The notes beneath the pieces are model-generated. The model searched no databases and was not told the DNA's origin. It saw nothing but the letters and a program-made list of their open reading frames with translations. Shown here piece by piece: positions 44,153 through 53,363 of a stretch of DNA of 64,000 bases. The translations under genes were made by a program, and so were the position numbers. Positions within the stretch are counted from its first letter, which is position 1; each line of letters opens with the position of its first letter. Source of the DNA: an uncultured Planctomycetota bacterium (lineage in GTDB: Bacteria > Planctomycetota > Phycisphaerae > UBA1845 > UTPLA1); contig CAADGE010000027.1 of NCBI GenBank assembly GCA_900696465.1, positions 186,001-250,000 on the forward strand, in the 5' to 3' direction.

Positions 44153-44181
44153 TTGACTTCAGGCCGGGGCATGTGGAAAAT
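44153..44181 (+). promoter_or_regulatory. Possible promoter of the 44259 gene
   Basis: TTGACT (5/6), 17-nt spacer, GAAAAT (4/6). The predicted leader of about 70 nt contains a CTGCCGCGGCAG palindrome. Confidence 0.35.
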
Positions 44182-44258
44182 GCGGGTTTTCCGTGTCAAG
44201 GTTTTGCCTGCCGCGGCAGACATCGCGACAAGGTCGGTCAAACAAAGGGGTTTGCACC

Positions 44259-45341
44259 ATGTGGAGTCGTCGAGATTACTGGTCCATCGTACTGGGGGTG
44301 GGCTTGTTACTGAGTGCGGGAGCTTTTGCGTCTGCGAAGGATCGTCCGTACTTGTCCGCGGATGAGGCGGACGTCGAAAAGCTCCTGGAAGACCGCATTC
44401 GCTTCGTACGCGATATGTACCAGCCATCGGGTTCGGACATGGCAAAGATTCAGGAGGCCCTTCGAGATCTGGTAAACACGCAGCAGCAGTATCAGCGCCA
44501 AGCGGCCCTGACACTTTCGCGGCTGGCGCTGGCCATCTCCATCGTTCATCATGACCCCAACCTGATTCACGAGCGGAAACTTCTTCGGATCAACAAGTTT
44601 CAGACGCAGTATCACAACATCCTCGCCCGGGCACCGCTGAGTCTGCTGCATACCGTGCGACTGGCCGAGGCCACTGTACCGGCCGAGCAGGCCAGTGCAG
44701 GTCGCGCGCGCATGACCGAGAAGCTCGCATTGAACGCCAAGGAGCTGGCTACGGTGTTCGATCTGGATCGTGTGGACGGCATCGTGCATGGGCCGATCGA
44801 GCCCGGACCGCGTCCAGCGATTCAGCTACCTGATCGGCAGGCGCCGCAGCCGCTGGTGCTTTCACCACAGCCTGCCGAGCGCCCTGCGCCGCTCCAGCCG
44901 GCCACGCCATCGGTCCAGCCAAGCGCCGAGACTCCTGCCGAGCCGGCCAAGGCGCTTCCGCCGCCCCCTCCGCCGGCGCCGCGCGCCGTGTCACCGTCGC
45001 CTGGTGCTCCGGTGGCAACTGCTCCGCCGGTCTCTGCCTGGAAGGATCATCTGAACGTGGCCACGCAGAAGTACGGATTTAATCCTGCCCAGATGGAGGC
45101 CGCCCAGAGCGTAATCAACCAGTCGATCGGCTTCGCGATGAAGCATATCGAGCGGAACCAGTCCGCTATTGAACAGGCCAATGCCATGCCCGACTCGCCG
45201 GAGAAGACCGCGAAGCTCAAGGAGCTCAACGACCCGGTGGATCGCACGTATGATTCCATGGTCCGCCGCATCGATGCCCTGGCGTCGATCGAGCAGCGTA
45301 ACCGCGCGGCCCAGAATGAATCTACCGCCGGCAGCAAATAG
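44259..45341 (+). CDS. Secreted protein with Pro-rich linker, function unknown
   Basis: 360 aa. A signal peptide (hydrophobic SIVLGVGLLLSAGAFASA) is followed by a helical domain (about 30-190), a Pro/Ala-rich linker (about 195-285) with a run of seven prolines, and a second helical domain (about 285-345) rich in Gln, Asn and Ala. No catalytic motif was found. The linker and export suggest a periplasmic or surface protein. An AAAGGGG site lies about 9 nt before the ATG. The SDR gene begins 66 nt downstream but its metabolic role gives no hint. Confidence 0.72.
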   Translation: MWSRRDYWSIVLGVGLLLSAGAFASAKDRPYLSADEADVEKLLEDRIRFVRDMYQPSGSDMAKIQEALRDLVNTQQQYQRQAALTLSRLALAISIVHHDPNLIHERKLLRINKFQTQYHNILARAPLSLLHTVRLAEATVPAEQASAGRARMTEKLALNAKELATVFDLDRVDGIVHGPIEPGPRPAIQLPDRQAPQPLVLSPQPAERPAPLQPATPSVQPSAETPAEPAKALPPPPPPAPRAVSPSPGAPVATAPPVSAWKDHLNVATQKYGFNPAQMEAAQSVINQSIGFAMKHIERNQSAIEQANAMPDSPEKTAKLKELNDPVDRTYDSMVRRIDALASIEQRNRAAQNESTAGSK

Positions 45342-45407
45342 CATCCGCGATCCGCAGCCGCGGTCGAGCATATCGCGAGCGGCGGTCCAACATCCGGAAA
45401 ACAAGTC

Positions 45408-46445
45408 GTGAGCAGCAGTGGGATTAGAAGGCCGGCGATTCTGATCACTGGTGCCGGCGGTGAGGTGGGCTACGGCCTGATCGACCGGCTGTCGCGTTCC
45501 GCCGACCACGATCTGATCGCTCTCGATATCAAGGAACTACCCGCAGACGTTCGCGAGCGCTGCACGTCATCGATCGTTGGCGACATTCTTGATGCCAATC
45601 TGCTGCAGCGTCTCGTCAGCCAGTACGAGATTCATACGATCTATCATCTGGCCGCGCTGCTGTCGACCCGCGCAGAATACACGCCCGACACGGCCCACCG
45701 CGTCAATGTCGAGGGCACCCTGAACCTGCTTCAACTGGCCCATGAGCAAGCACGCTGGCACGGCAATGCGGTCAAGTTTCTCTTTCCCAGTTCGATCGCG
45801 GTGTACGGTTTGCCCGATGCGGCGACGAAACTCAAGGCCGGCGCCGTCCGCGAATCGCAGTGGAATTTTCCAACCACAATGTATGGCTGCAACAAGCTCT
45901 ACTGCGAGCATCTGGGCCGATACTACACCTTTCACTATCGCCAGCTCGCTGCGGAGAAGACCCTTCGCGGGGTGGATTTCCGCTCGCTTCGCTTTCCGGG
46001 ATTGATCAGCGCCGTGACCATGCCCACCGGCGGCACGAGCGACTACGCCGTGGAGATGATCCACTCGGCGGCTCGAAACGAGCCCTACGACTGCTTTGTA
46101 CCCGCCGAGGCGAAGATCCCATTCATGGTCATGCCCGACGCGATTCGATCGCTGATTGCCCTCGCCGAAGTGCCTGTCGAACGGCTGACGCAGCGGGTGT
46201 ATAACGTGACGGCATTTTCGCTGACGGCTGGTGAATTACAGCAACGCGTGGTGCAGGCGTTTCCGAAAGCAACGATAAGATTTCGGCCCGATGTAGCCCG
46301 GGCAAGGATCGTTGATTCATGGCCGGCCGACGTCGATGACACGCCGGCACGGAAGGACTGGAACTGGCAGCCGGAGTATCCGGTGGACAAGGCGTTTTCT
46401 GAGTACCTGATTCCCGGCATACTTCGGCATTACAACGGGTCGTGA
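45408..46445 (+). CDS. L-threonine 3-dehydrogenase, SDR type
   Basis: 345 aa extended short-chain dehydrogenase. NAD motif is ITGAGGEVGYGL and the catalytic YxxxK is YGCNK. The C-terminal half has 'RSLRFPGLISA', 'GGTSDYAVEMIHSA' and 'IPFMVMPDAIRSLIAL', the pattern of SDR-type threonine dehydrogenases. It oxidises threonine to 2-amino-3-ketobutyrate. The kbl gene, which uses that product, follows with its first possible start overlapping the stop (GTGA), which strongly supports the call. GTG start, weak ribosome site. Confidence 0.87.
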   Translation: MSSSGIRRPAILITGAGGEVGYGLIDRLSRSADHDLIALDIKELPADVRERCTSSIVGDILDANLLQRLVSQYEIHTIYHLAALLSTRAEYTPDTAHRVNVEGTLNLLQLAHEQARWHGNAVKFLFPSSIAVYGLPDAATKLKAGAVRESQWNFPTTMYGCNKLYCEHLGRYYTFHYRQLAAEKTLRGVDFRSLRFPGLISAVTMPTGGTSDYAVEMIHSAARNEPYDCFVPAEAKIPFMVMPDAIRSLIALAEVPVERLTQRVYNVTAFSLTAGELQQRVVQAFPKATIRFRPDVARARIVDSWPADVDDTPARKDWNWQPEYPVDKAFSEYLIPGILRHYNGS

Positions 46446-46486
46446 TGCATGAGCGGTCGACCACGATCGCCTGGATGGAAATGGTA

Positions 46487-47674
46487 ATGGCTACCTTCTG
46501 GCATGCGGTCGATAAGGACCTGGAGGCACTGCGAGCGGCCGGGCAGTACAAGCATCTCAAGACGCTGCGGCAGCCGATGGGCGCCGAGAGTGAGATCGAA
46601 GGGGTCGGCAAGGTCGTCGTACTCTGCTCGAACGACTATCTCGGTCTAGCGAATCATCCTGAAGTCGTCTCCGCGGCCATCGATGCGCAGAAGCGCTGGG
46701 GCGCCGGCACGGGATCAGTGAGATTCATCTGCGGTACATTTGATTACCACCACGCCATCGAACGACAGATCGCCGAACTCTCCGGCACCGAGGCGGCGAC
46801 GAGTTACGTCTCCTGCTGGAACGCGAACGAAGCGGTCATCGCCACGCTGATGACCATTGGCGGCGACGGCGTAACGGCGATCAGCGACGAGCTGAATCAC
46901 GCTTCGATCATCGACGCGATCCGACTAGGCCGGCAGATCAACAAGGCCTCGAAGTCGGCGGTCTACAAGCACTCCAACATGGAGGATCTGGAGGCGAAGC
47001 TCAAGGATTCCGCCGCCGCTCCCTGTCGCATCGTCATTACCGACGGCGTCTTCTCGATGGAAGGCGACATCGCCAAGCTCGATCGCATCCACGCCCTTTG
47101 TCTCGCGTACGGGGCGATGCTTATTGTTGATGATTCACACGGAGTGGGTGTCTGTGGTCCTACCGGCAAGGGGGTCGCAGAGCACTACGGCCTGTTCGGC
47201 AGGATCGACTGCATGACCGGCACGCTGGGCAAGGCCCTCGGCGGCGCGGCCGGGGGCTACGTCGCCTCACGGGCCAATCTGATCGACCTCATGGTGCAGA
47301 AATCTCGACCGCAGATTTTCTCAAATGCCCTGCCGCCGGGTACGGCCGGGGCGGCCTCGAAGGCGATCGAAATCCTGATGCGCGACACCACGCGCGTCGA
47401 AAAGCTCCGCACCAACGTTCGCTACATGCGCGAGGGTCTCAAGAAGCTCGGCTTCGAAGCGGTCGAAGGTCCCAGCGCGATTACGCCGATCATCCTCGGG
47501 CAGACCTCGAAGGCCATCGCCGCCAGCAAGCGGCTTCTGGAATTGGGTGTGTTCGTCATCGGATTCGGGTACCCGGTCGTTCCGGAGGGCGTTGCCCGGC
47601 TTCGTGTTCAGATTTCCGCAGCGCATGAGCGTGAACATCTTGATCGCGCGCTCGATGCGTTTAAGAAGTTGTAA
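46487..47674 (+). CDS. kbl: 2-amino-3-ketobutyrate CoA ligase (glycine C-acetyltransferase)
   Basis: 395 aa PLP enzyme of the alpha-oxoamine synthase family, which splits 2-amino-3-ketobutyrate with CoA into glycine and acetyl-CoA. 'CSNDYLGLANHPEV', 'DDSHGVGVCGPTGKG' and the PLP Lys in 'TGTLGKALGGAAGGYV' are diagnostic. Possible starts cluster: GTG 46442 (overlapping the previous stop), ATG 46445, 46475, 46481 and 46487. I choose 46487 because MATFWHAVDKDLEALRAAG matches family N-termini. Forms the threonine-to-glycine pathway with the upstream dehydrogenase. Confidence 0.93.
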   Translation: MATFWHAVDKDLEALRAAGQYKHLKTLRQPMGAESEIEGVGKVVVLCSNDYLGLANHPEVVSAAIDAQKRWGAGTGSVRFICGTFDYHHAIERQIAELSGTEAATSYVSCWNANEAVIATLMTIGGDGVTAISDELNHASIIDAIRLGRQINKASKSAVYKHSNMEDLEAKLKDSAAAPCRIVITDGVFSMEGDIAKLDRIHALCLAYGAMLIVDDSHGVGVCGPTGKGVAEHYGLFGRIDCMTGTLGKALGGAAGGYVASRANLIDLMVQKSRPQIFSNALPPGTAGAASKAIEILMRDTTRVEKLRTNVRYMREGLKKLGFEAVEGPSAITPIILGQTSKAIAASKRLLELGVFVIGFGYPVVPEGVARLRVQISAAHEREHLDRALDAFKKL

Positions 47675-47716
47675 GCGCGGAAGGTGTGTTCCCCGGTCCG
47701 CGGTTGAGTTGCCATT

Positions 47717-49501
47717 ATGCCAGATCGTCATCGTGCCGCAGTCTCAGCACTCCCTGAGTTCGAAATCAAATTTGCTACCGCGATTCGGAAGACGCTGAAG
47801 GCGGGCTATCAGTTTTCCGATTTTCGGGCTGATCTGCTGGCCGGGCTGGTTGTCGGCGTGGTGGCGCTGCCGCTGTCGATGGCCCTGGCGATTGCCTCCG
47901 GAGTGCCACCGCAGCACGGTATCTATACGGCGATCATTGCGGGCGGGCTCGCGGCCCTGCTTGGTGGGTCGTCCGTGCAGGTCACCGGGCCGACGGCTGC
48001 TTTCGTGGTGATCCTGGCGCCGATATCTGCGAAATTCGGCCTCGGCGGGTTGCTGCTCGCGACGATGATGGCTGGCGCGCTGCTGGTGATCGCGGGGTGC
48101 GTTCGACTTGGGCGGCTGATCGAGTTCATTCCGTACCCGGTCACTACAGGTTTTACCAGCGGCATCGCCGTGGTCATCGCCACCTTGCAGCTCAAAGACT
48201 TTCTGGGCCTCTCGATCGACAAGATGCCCGAGCACTACCTGGAGAAATTGCAGGCCATTTATCTGGCGCTGCCTTCGGTGCACTGGGCGGACCTTGCCGT
48301 CGGTGCCGGGACACTTCTGCTGCTGATCGTGCTGCCGCGCCTGACCCGGCGCGTGCCCGCGCCGCTGATCGCTTTGCCCCTTACTGCACTGGTTGCGGTC
48401 GCGCTCTCGAAATACGTGGAGGGATTCGAAGTCGCAACGATCCGCAGTCGATTCTCCTATGTGATCGGTGGTGTCATGCACGGCGGCATTCCTCAATTGC
48501 CGCCGATGCCGATCCTGCCCTGGCTTGCGTCCGGATCGGACGGGCAGCCGCTGGCGCTCACGCTGGAGATCATTCGCGACCTGGGTGCATCGGCTTTTGC
48601 AATTGCGGTTCTCGGTGCGATCGAGTCGCTCCTGTCGGCTGTCGTGGCGGATGGCATGACCGGTCTCAAGCATGATCCCGATGCCGAGCTGATCGGACAG
48701 GGTCTGGGCAATATGATCGCTCCCTTCTTCGGAGGCATCGCCGCGACCGGCGCGATCGCGCGTACGGCGACCAACATCCGCTGCGGTGCGCGCTCACCGG
48801 TTGCGTCGCTGACTCATGCCTTGTTCATTCTGCTGGCGGTTGTGTCGATCGCGCCGCTGCTGGGATATCTGCCGATGGCTTCGATGGCTGCGTTGCTCCT
48901 CGTCGTAGCTTGGAACATGAGCGAGGTTCGGCACTTTGCCCATGTCGTTCGGACCGGGCCGGGAAGCGATGTGCTGGTGCTGTTGACGTGCTTCGGGCTG
49001 ACGGTCATTTTCGACATGGTGATCGCGGTAAGCGTCGGCGTGGTACTCGCGGCGATTTTATTTATGCGGCGGATGGCGGAGGTGGCCAGCGTGCGGCTCA
49101 TCAGCTCGGGGCCGGAGCATCCAACGGTCTTCCTGCCGCCCGGAGTGATGATCTATGAGATCGCCGGCCCTTTGTTCTTCGGTGCGGCACAGAAGGCCAT
49201 GAGCGCGTTGCGGACCGTAGAAGGCGGCGTGCGAATGGTGATTCTTGATCTGAGTGCCGTCCCGTTGATGGACGCGACAGGTCTGGTCAATCTGGAGTCG
49301 GCTGTTGAGCGATTGCGTAAGTCCGGCATCCGGATCATTCTCGCCGGCGTGCAGGCGCAGCCCCTGCGGGTGATGGCCCGGGCCGGGTGGAAACAGCATC
49401 ACGAATGGATGACGATACGGCGATCTCTCGATGACGGTATTGCGCTGGCTTGGGCGCGACATGCGGATGAAGCGCCGAACGCGGTGCCCACCTCGGCCTG
49501 A
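47717..49501 (+). CDS. SulP-family anion transporter with STAS domain
   Basis: 594 aa. The membrane domain (about 40-435) has the SLC26/SulP signature around 'ADLLAGLVVGVVALPLSMAL' and 'SSVQVTGPTAAFVVILAPI'. The cytosolic STAS domain (about 465-575) has 'VMIYEIAGPLFFGAAQKAM', 'VILDLSAVPLMDATGLVNL' and 'GIRIILAGVQAQPLRVM'. Such proteins carry sulfate, bicarbonate or dicarboxylates; the ligand is not readable. The layout is closest to DauA-like bacterial members. Start MPDRHR at 47717. Confidence 0.92.
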   Translation: MPDRHRAAVSALPEFEIKFATAIRKTLKAGYQFSDFRADLLAGLVVGVVALPLSMALAIASGVPPQHGIYTAIIAGGLAALLGGSSVQVTGPTAAFVVILAPISAKFGLGGLLLATMMAGALLVIAGCVRLGRLIEFIPYPVTTGFTSGIAVVIATLQLKDFLGLSIDKMPEHYLEKLQAIYLALPSVHWADLAVGAGTLLLLIVLPRLTRRVPAPLIALPLTALVAVALSKYVEGFEVATIRSRFSYVIGGVMHGGIPQLPPMPILPWLASGSDGQPLALTLEIIRDLGASAFAIAVLGAIESLLSAVVADGMTGLKHDPDAELIGQGLGNMIAPFFGGIAATGAIARTATNIRCGARSPVASLTHALFILLAVVSIAPLLGYLPMASMAALLLVVAWNMSEVRHFAHVVRTGPGSDVLVLLTCFGLTVIFDMVIAVSVGVVLAAILFMRRMAEVASVRLISSGPEHPTVFLPPGVMIYEIAGPLFFGAAQKAMSALRTVEGGVRMVILDLSAVPLMDATGLVNLESAVERLRKSGIRIILAGVQAQPLRVMARAGWKQHHEWMTIRRSLDDGIALAWARHADEAPNAVPTSA

Positions 49502-49555
49502 AGCATCCGTTCTTGTGCATCGGAGAGAGTGAAGCCCGAAGCGCATCCGGCCGAT

Positions 49556-49561
49556 TATAAT
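49556..49561 (+). promoter_or_regulatory. -10 element of aroC (leaderless arrangement)
   Basis: Perfect TATAAT ending 6 nt before the aroC ATG at 49568, with no good -35. Transcription would start at the start codon. Confidence 0.5.
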
Positions 49562-49567
49562 GGCGGT

Positions 49568-50725
49568 ATGGCCCATCTTGATTATCGCACGGCGGGAGAG
49601 TCGCACGGTCAGGCACTGATCGCCCTGGTGGAGGGCCTGCCTGCGGGACTGCGGATTGATCTCGATGCCATCAATGCGGCACTGAAGCGCCGGCAGGGCG
49701 GCTTTGGTCGCGGCGGCCGGATGAAGATTGAGCACGATCAGGCGAACATCCTCTCCGGTGTGCGCGGCGGTGTCACGATCGCGTCGCCGATGGCGATTCA
49801 GATCGCTAACAAGGACTGGCGGATCGATCAGGCGCCGCCGGTGAGCAGACCCCGACCGGGTCATGCGGATTATGCCGGGGCGATGAAATGGCTGACGACG
49901 GACTGTCGGGCGACGCTGGAGCGGGCCAGCGCCCGGGAAACGGCGGCGCGCGTGGCTGCGGGCGCCGTAGCAGCGCTGCTCTTGAAAGAGTTCGGGATCG
50001 AAGTTGCGGGCTTCGTCGTGCAGATCGGGACGGTGCGGTCGAGTGTTGCGGCGAACGCAACGGCTGCGGAGTTGTGTGCGGCACGCGATGCAAGTGAGGT
50101 CTATTGTCCGGACGCCGCGGCATCGGCGCGGATGATCGAGGCGATCAAGCAGGCGAAGGCGGATAAGGATACGCTCGGCGGTGTCGTCGAGGTCAGGGCG
50201 TTTGGTTTGCCGCCGGGCGTTGGAAGCTGCGTGCGCTGGCAGGACAAGCTGGACGGTCGGCTGATGGCGGCGGTGGGTTCGATACAGGCGTTCAAGGGCG
50301 TGGAGATCGGGCTGGGCTTCGGCTGTGCGGAGCGGCCGGGCAGCGCCGTGCACGACGAAATCGACTACGACGCGGCGCAGCGGGATACGTCGAACTTGGG
50401 ATTCGTGCGACGGTCGAACAACGCCGGCGGACTGGAAGGCGGTATGACGAACGGGATGCCGCTGGTAGTGCGCGGGGTGATGAAGCCGATCAGCACGTTG
50501 CTCCGGGGGCTGGATAGTGTCAACCTTGAGACACTTTCCGCAGAACGAAGCGACTATGAGCGCAGCGACATCTGCGCGGTTCCGGCGGCAAGCGTGGTGG
50601 CGGAGTACGTCGTGGCTTTCGAAATCGCACGGGCCTTCCTGGAGAAATTCGGTGGCGACACGATGCAGGAAGTCCGCGCTGGCTGGCAGGTCTTTCTCGA
50701 AGAAGCTCGACGACTTGCACCCTGA
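49568..50725 (+). CDS. aroC: Chorismate synthase
   Basis: 385 aa. It converts EPSP to chorismate with reduced FMN, the last common step of aromatic synthesis. 'DYRTAGESHGQALIALVEG' at the N-terminus, 'RPGHADYAGAMKW' and 'RASARETAARVAAGAVA' are the three classic signatures; FMN-site residues in GGLEGGMTNG are intact. A longer frame exists to 49529, but the TATAAT box just upstream and the family N-terminus favour 49568. Downstream is the AsmA-like gene. Confidence 0.95.
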   Translation: MAHLDYRTAGESHGQALIALVEGLPAGLRIDLDAINAALKRRQGGFGRGGRMKIEHDQANILSGVRGGVTIASPMAIQIANKDWRIDQAPPVSRPRPGHADYAGAMKWLTTDCRATLERASARETAARVAAGAVAALLLKEFGIEVAGFVVQIGTVRSSVAANATAAELCAARDASEVYCPDAAASARMIEAIKQAKADKDTLGGVVEVRAFGLPPGVGSCVRWQDKLDGRLMAAVGSIQAFKGVEIGLGFGCAERPGSAVHDEIDYDAAQRDTSNLGFVRRSNNAGGLEGGMTNGMPLVVRGVMKPISTLLRGLDSVNLETLSAERSDYERSDICAVPAASVVAEYVVAFEIARAFLEKFGGDTMQEVRAGWQVFLEEARRLAP

Positions 50726-50832
50726 CAGGCGGGCGATCCGCATCCACGTGAATTCTGGTCTTGGGATGGTAGACGCAGCGCGTGATCGGGCATGAGACCG
50801 CATCCTGCGTGAGCCGGTCAGGCATCCTACGT

Positions 50833-50838
50833 TATACT
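50833..50838 (+). promoter_or_regulatory. -10 element of the AsmA-like gene (leaderless arrangement)
   Basis: TATACT (5/6) ending 6 nt before the GTG at 50845. The -35 is weak. Confidence 0.4.
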
Positions 50839-50844
50839 TCTATT

Positions 50845-52407
50845 GTGCTGCCGCACCGAAAAATCCTGTTGAGCATCGTCGTGCTTGTCGTTGGCGGTTC
50901 CCTGACCTGGACGGCCGTCTACGGGCTTCATCTGCGCAGCGATGCTTACCGCCGCGAGGTAGAGGCGGACCTGACGGAGTTCTTCGAGCTGCCCAGCGAA
51001 GTGGGGCGGATTCGCGGACGTACTTTCTCCAGCCGGGCATTTGAGAATGTCATCGTCTGGCTGCCGGATCGGCGCGATCGCGTCTTTCAGTGTGACACCG
51101 CCGTCTGGCGGGAACTCAAACGCAAAGATCTCGAGGAGAATGAGCTCGACCTCATCCGCGGCGTGCTCAATCTCGGCAACGACAGTTGGGCGCGAGAAGA
51201 CTACCGACAGGTGCTTGAGTCCGGTCTCGGGCACAATTTCGAGGATCTGCACCTGAAGCGCATCTCACTCGAGGGCTTTGAGATCAATTTCACCCGCGGC
51301 GGTCTGATGCTCTGTTGCCGTGAGACTTCCGGCCTGATCGACATGAGCGCGCCCGGCGACGGCATCGCCCGGCTGCACGCCTACGAGCTCAATGGTCATC
51401 GCATCAGCCAGGGTGTACAGATTCATGCGCGTTTTCTGCCGAGCAGCGGGTTGCAGGTCTCCGAACTGATTCTCACGCTGCCGCGCGTTCCGTTGACCGT
51501 CATCGGGCTGGAATCCTTCCTGGGCGGGTCGGTCACGCAGGGCTCTTTTGCAGGTAACCTGCACTACCTCGATGCGGACGGCGATCATGAACTCTGGCTC
51601 AGAGGCGATCTCGAAGAGGTAGACCTCAGCGAGTTGACGCGCATCCTGCCCTATGGGCCGCTGGAAGGTCGCTTCTCGGTCAACGTGGATGCCGCCCGGG
51701 TAGCGCAAGAGGTGGTGACGCATTTCCGCGGGCGCGGTCGCATCCGGGGTCTTCGGCTGGAGCCGCTAGGGGCCTTGCTCGGACAGGCCGGTACCGGCGG
51801 CACGGCGGCCTTCGAGTTTGACACGATCGACCTGGCCCTCGGGCGGATCAATCGCCTGCGCTTCAGCGGTATCGTCAACAACGTTTCCCTGAGGGAGTGG
51901 CTTCGTTCCTGGGGCAGAGGTACGGCGACTGGTCAGGTCACGATCCTGGTGAACAACCTCGATGTTGTCGACGATGCCATCAAGTCGGCTGATATTGAAA
52001 TTCGTGTTCTACCGCCCGCGGATGGTCCGGGACTGATTGATCGTCAGCTTCTTCTGACGGCCGCCGAGCAGATGCTCGATTTCACCTGGCCGGCCAGTCT
52101 GCCGCAGCGGATCCTGCCCGAGCAGGTTGAGTATGCCGAGTTCGGCATGCGGCTGCTCGTTCGTGATAACCGCCTGCGGATACTCGGGACGCACGGACCA
52201 GACGGCGAGACCATCCTGACGATCAAGGTCGGCGGGATGGCATTCGGAATCATCAAGGAGCAGACCGGCTCGATCGACCTGGCACCCATGCTGGCGGATA
52301 TCCGGCGGCGAGCAAAAACCTACGATACCGATCGGGTACGCGACTGGTGGAAAGCTCGCAGATCGCCGGTGCGCACGGAACCGTCGCCAAGAAAGCCCGG
52401 TGAGTAA
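50845..52407 (+). CDS. AsmA/TamB-like inner-membrane-anchored protein
   Basis: 520 aa. One N-terminal membrane helix (HRKILLSIVVLVVGGSLTW) and a large beta-rich region without catalytic motifs, with repeating strands such as 'DLTEFFELPSEVGRIRGRTF', 'VQIHARFLPSSGLQVSELIL' and a C-terminal block 'IKEQTGSIDLAPMLADI'. This looks like AsmA-related proteins that span the periplasm and help with outer-membrane lipid traffic, though similarity is weak. GTG at 50845 is preferred since it puts the helix at the N-terminus and lies 6 nt after TATACT; a GTG at 50782 is in frame. Confidence 0.6.
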   Translation: MLPHRKILLSIVVLVVGGSLTWTAVYGLHLRSDAYRREVEADLTEFFELPSEVGRIRGRTFSSRAFENVIVWLPDRRDRVFQCDTAVWRELKRKDLEENELDLIRGVLNLGNDSWAREDYRQVLESGLGHNFEDLHLKRISLEGFEINFTRGGLMLCCRETSGLIDMSAPGDGIARLHAYELNGHRISQGVQIHARFLPSSGLQVSELILTLPRVPLTVIGLESFLGGSVTQGSFAGNLHYLDADGDHELWLRGDLEEVDLSELTRILPYGPLEGRFSVNVDAARVAQEVVTHFRGRGRIRGLRLEPLGALLGQAGTGGTAAFEFDTIDLALGRINRLRFSGIVNNVSLREWLRSWGRGTATGQVTILVNNLDVVDDAIKSADIEIRVLPPADGPGLIDRQLLLTAAEQMLDFTWPASLPQRILPEQVEYAEFGMRLLVRDNRLRILGTHGPDGETILTIKVGGMAFGIIKEQTGSIDLAPMLADIRRRAKTYDTDRVRDWWKARRSPVRTEPSPRKPGE

Positions 52408-52587
52408 GGGTATGTCACGATGCGATGGCACCTGAGTTGCTCTGGAAAGCTGTCCTCTTTGATGGTATGGACCTTGCAGGATGCCAAAGCAGGAGACTGC
52501 GCGGCAATTGAAGGGAACCGCTCTCTGCCTTGCGCGGCAGGCGACTTTGGAGTCTGCAACCGGATTGGATGACGGTGTGGACAGGGG

Positions 52588-52616
52588 GTGACATGGCGAT
52601 GCCCGGGTGTTAGCAT
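52588..52616 (+). promoter_or_regulatory. Promoter upstream of the small HTH gene
   Basis: GTGACA (52588-52593, 5/6), 17-nt spacer, TAGCAT (52611-52616, 4/6). The leader is about 75 nt. Confidence 0.42.
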
Positions 52617-52696
52617 GTTGACCCGGGGTGAGCGGCGCAGCGTTTCGCCGTGTCAGCCCGAGCTGGGGGGAAGTTCATCGCAGGAGTCATTTCAAG

Positions 52697-52984
52697 ATGT
52701 CCAAGACATTGGTGGTCGACGGCAATCACTTGAAGCGCATGATGCAATTGTGCCGCATCCTGAGCAGCGGGGGCGGTACGACGCTGGCGCAGCTTCGCGG
52801 AAAGCTCAAGGCCTCGCGCCGGACTGTTTTTCGCGACTTGGCGGCGCTGGGCGATCTGGGCATCAAGGTGGACCTCGGCGACAAGGGCTATCGGATCAAG
52901 CAGAGCAGCTCCGTATGCCGGAAGATGATCGCTGATAGCCACACGAAAGCGCTGAATCGATTGCTGAGTACCTGCCTGAAGTAA
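52697..52984 (+). CDS. Small HTH_11-type DNA-binding protein without effector domain
   Basis: 95 aa, AGGAG 10 nt upstream of the ATG. 'LKRMMQLCRILSSGGGTTLA' then 'LKASRRTVFRDLAALGDLG' and 'KVDLGDKGYRIK' match the DeoR/HTH_11 winged helix that begins WYL-family regulators. The sensor domain is missing, and only about 20 C-terminal residues follow. It may act as a stand-alone repressor or need a partner. No neighbour suggests a target. Confidence 0.75.
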   Translation: MSKTLVVDGNHLKRMMQLCRILSSGGGTTLAQLRGKLKASRRTVFRDLAALGDLGIKVDLGDKGYRIKQSSSVCRKMIADSHTKALNRLLSTCLK

Positions 52985-53288
52985 CCGCCGCGTCGCTTCC
53001 CAACCTTGCGTTTCTGCACGGGACGGGGCTGCGGTGGTTTTCGATGACATGGCCGTGGCACCTGTCGGCTGTGCACGAGATCGTTGCACATCTTTCCAAT
53101 CTTCAGCCCGTCGTGATGGGTCGCTGCGAAGCGGAGCGCGAGCGAGAGGCCTTTCATCATTACGACGATCGGACGTCCACGCGAGGCGTTGTGAATCGCT
53201 CGATTCTCTGGTGCGTAATGCATGGCCGCTCAGAGCCGCAGCCATGCCACCCGCCCGCGGGACACCCTGGGGTGCTGCGGGCTGGCAG

Positions 53289-53363
53289 TTTGGTAGGGTG
53301 GGCATTGCCCGCCCTTTTTGCGCCACGGGGAATGCGATGGTGGGCAATGACCACCCTACCAAA
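53289..53363. repeat. Inverted pair of palindromic repeat units (REP/BIME-like)
   Basis: The left unit (53289-53314, starting TTTGGTAGGGTGGGCATTG) and the reverse complement of the right unit (53338-53363) agree at 23 of 26 positions. Each unit is itself palindromic around GGTGGGC/GCCCACC-type arms. The layout, head to head with a short spacer, is that of BIMEs. The left unit followed by TTTTT also looks like a terminator. Confidence 0.65.
53296..53319 (+). terminator. Terminator-like hairpin inside the repeat
   Basis: GGGTGGGC (53296-53303), ATT loop, GCCCGCCC (53307-53314, one G-U pair), then TTTTT. It lies about 310 bp after the small HTH gene on the same strand. Confidence 0.5.
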
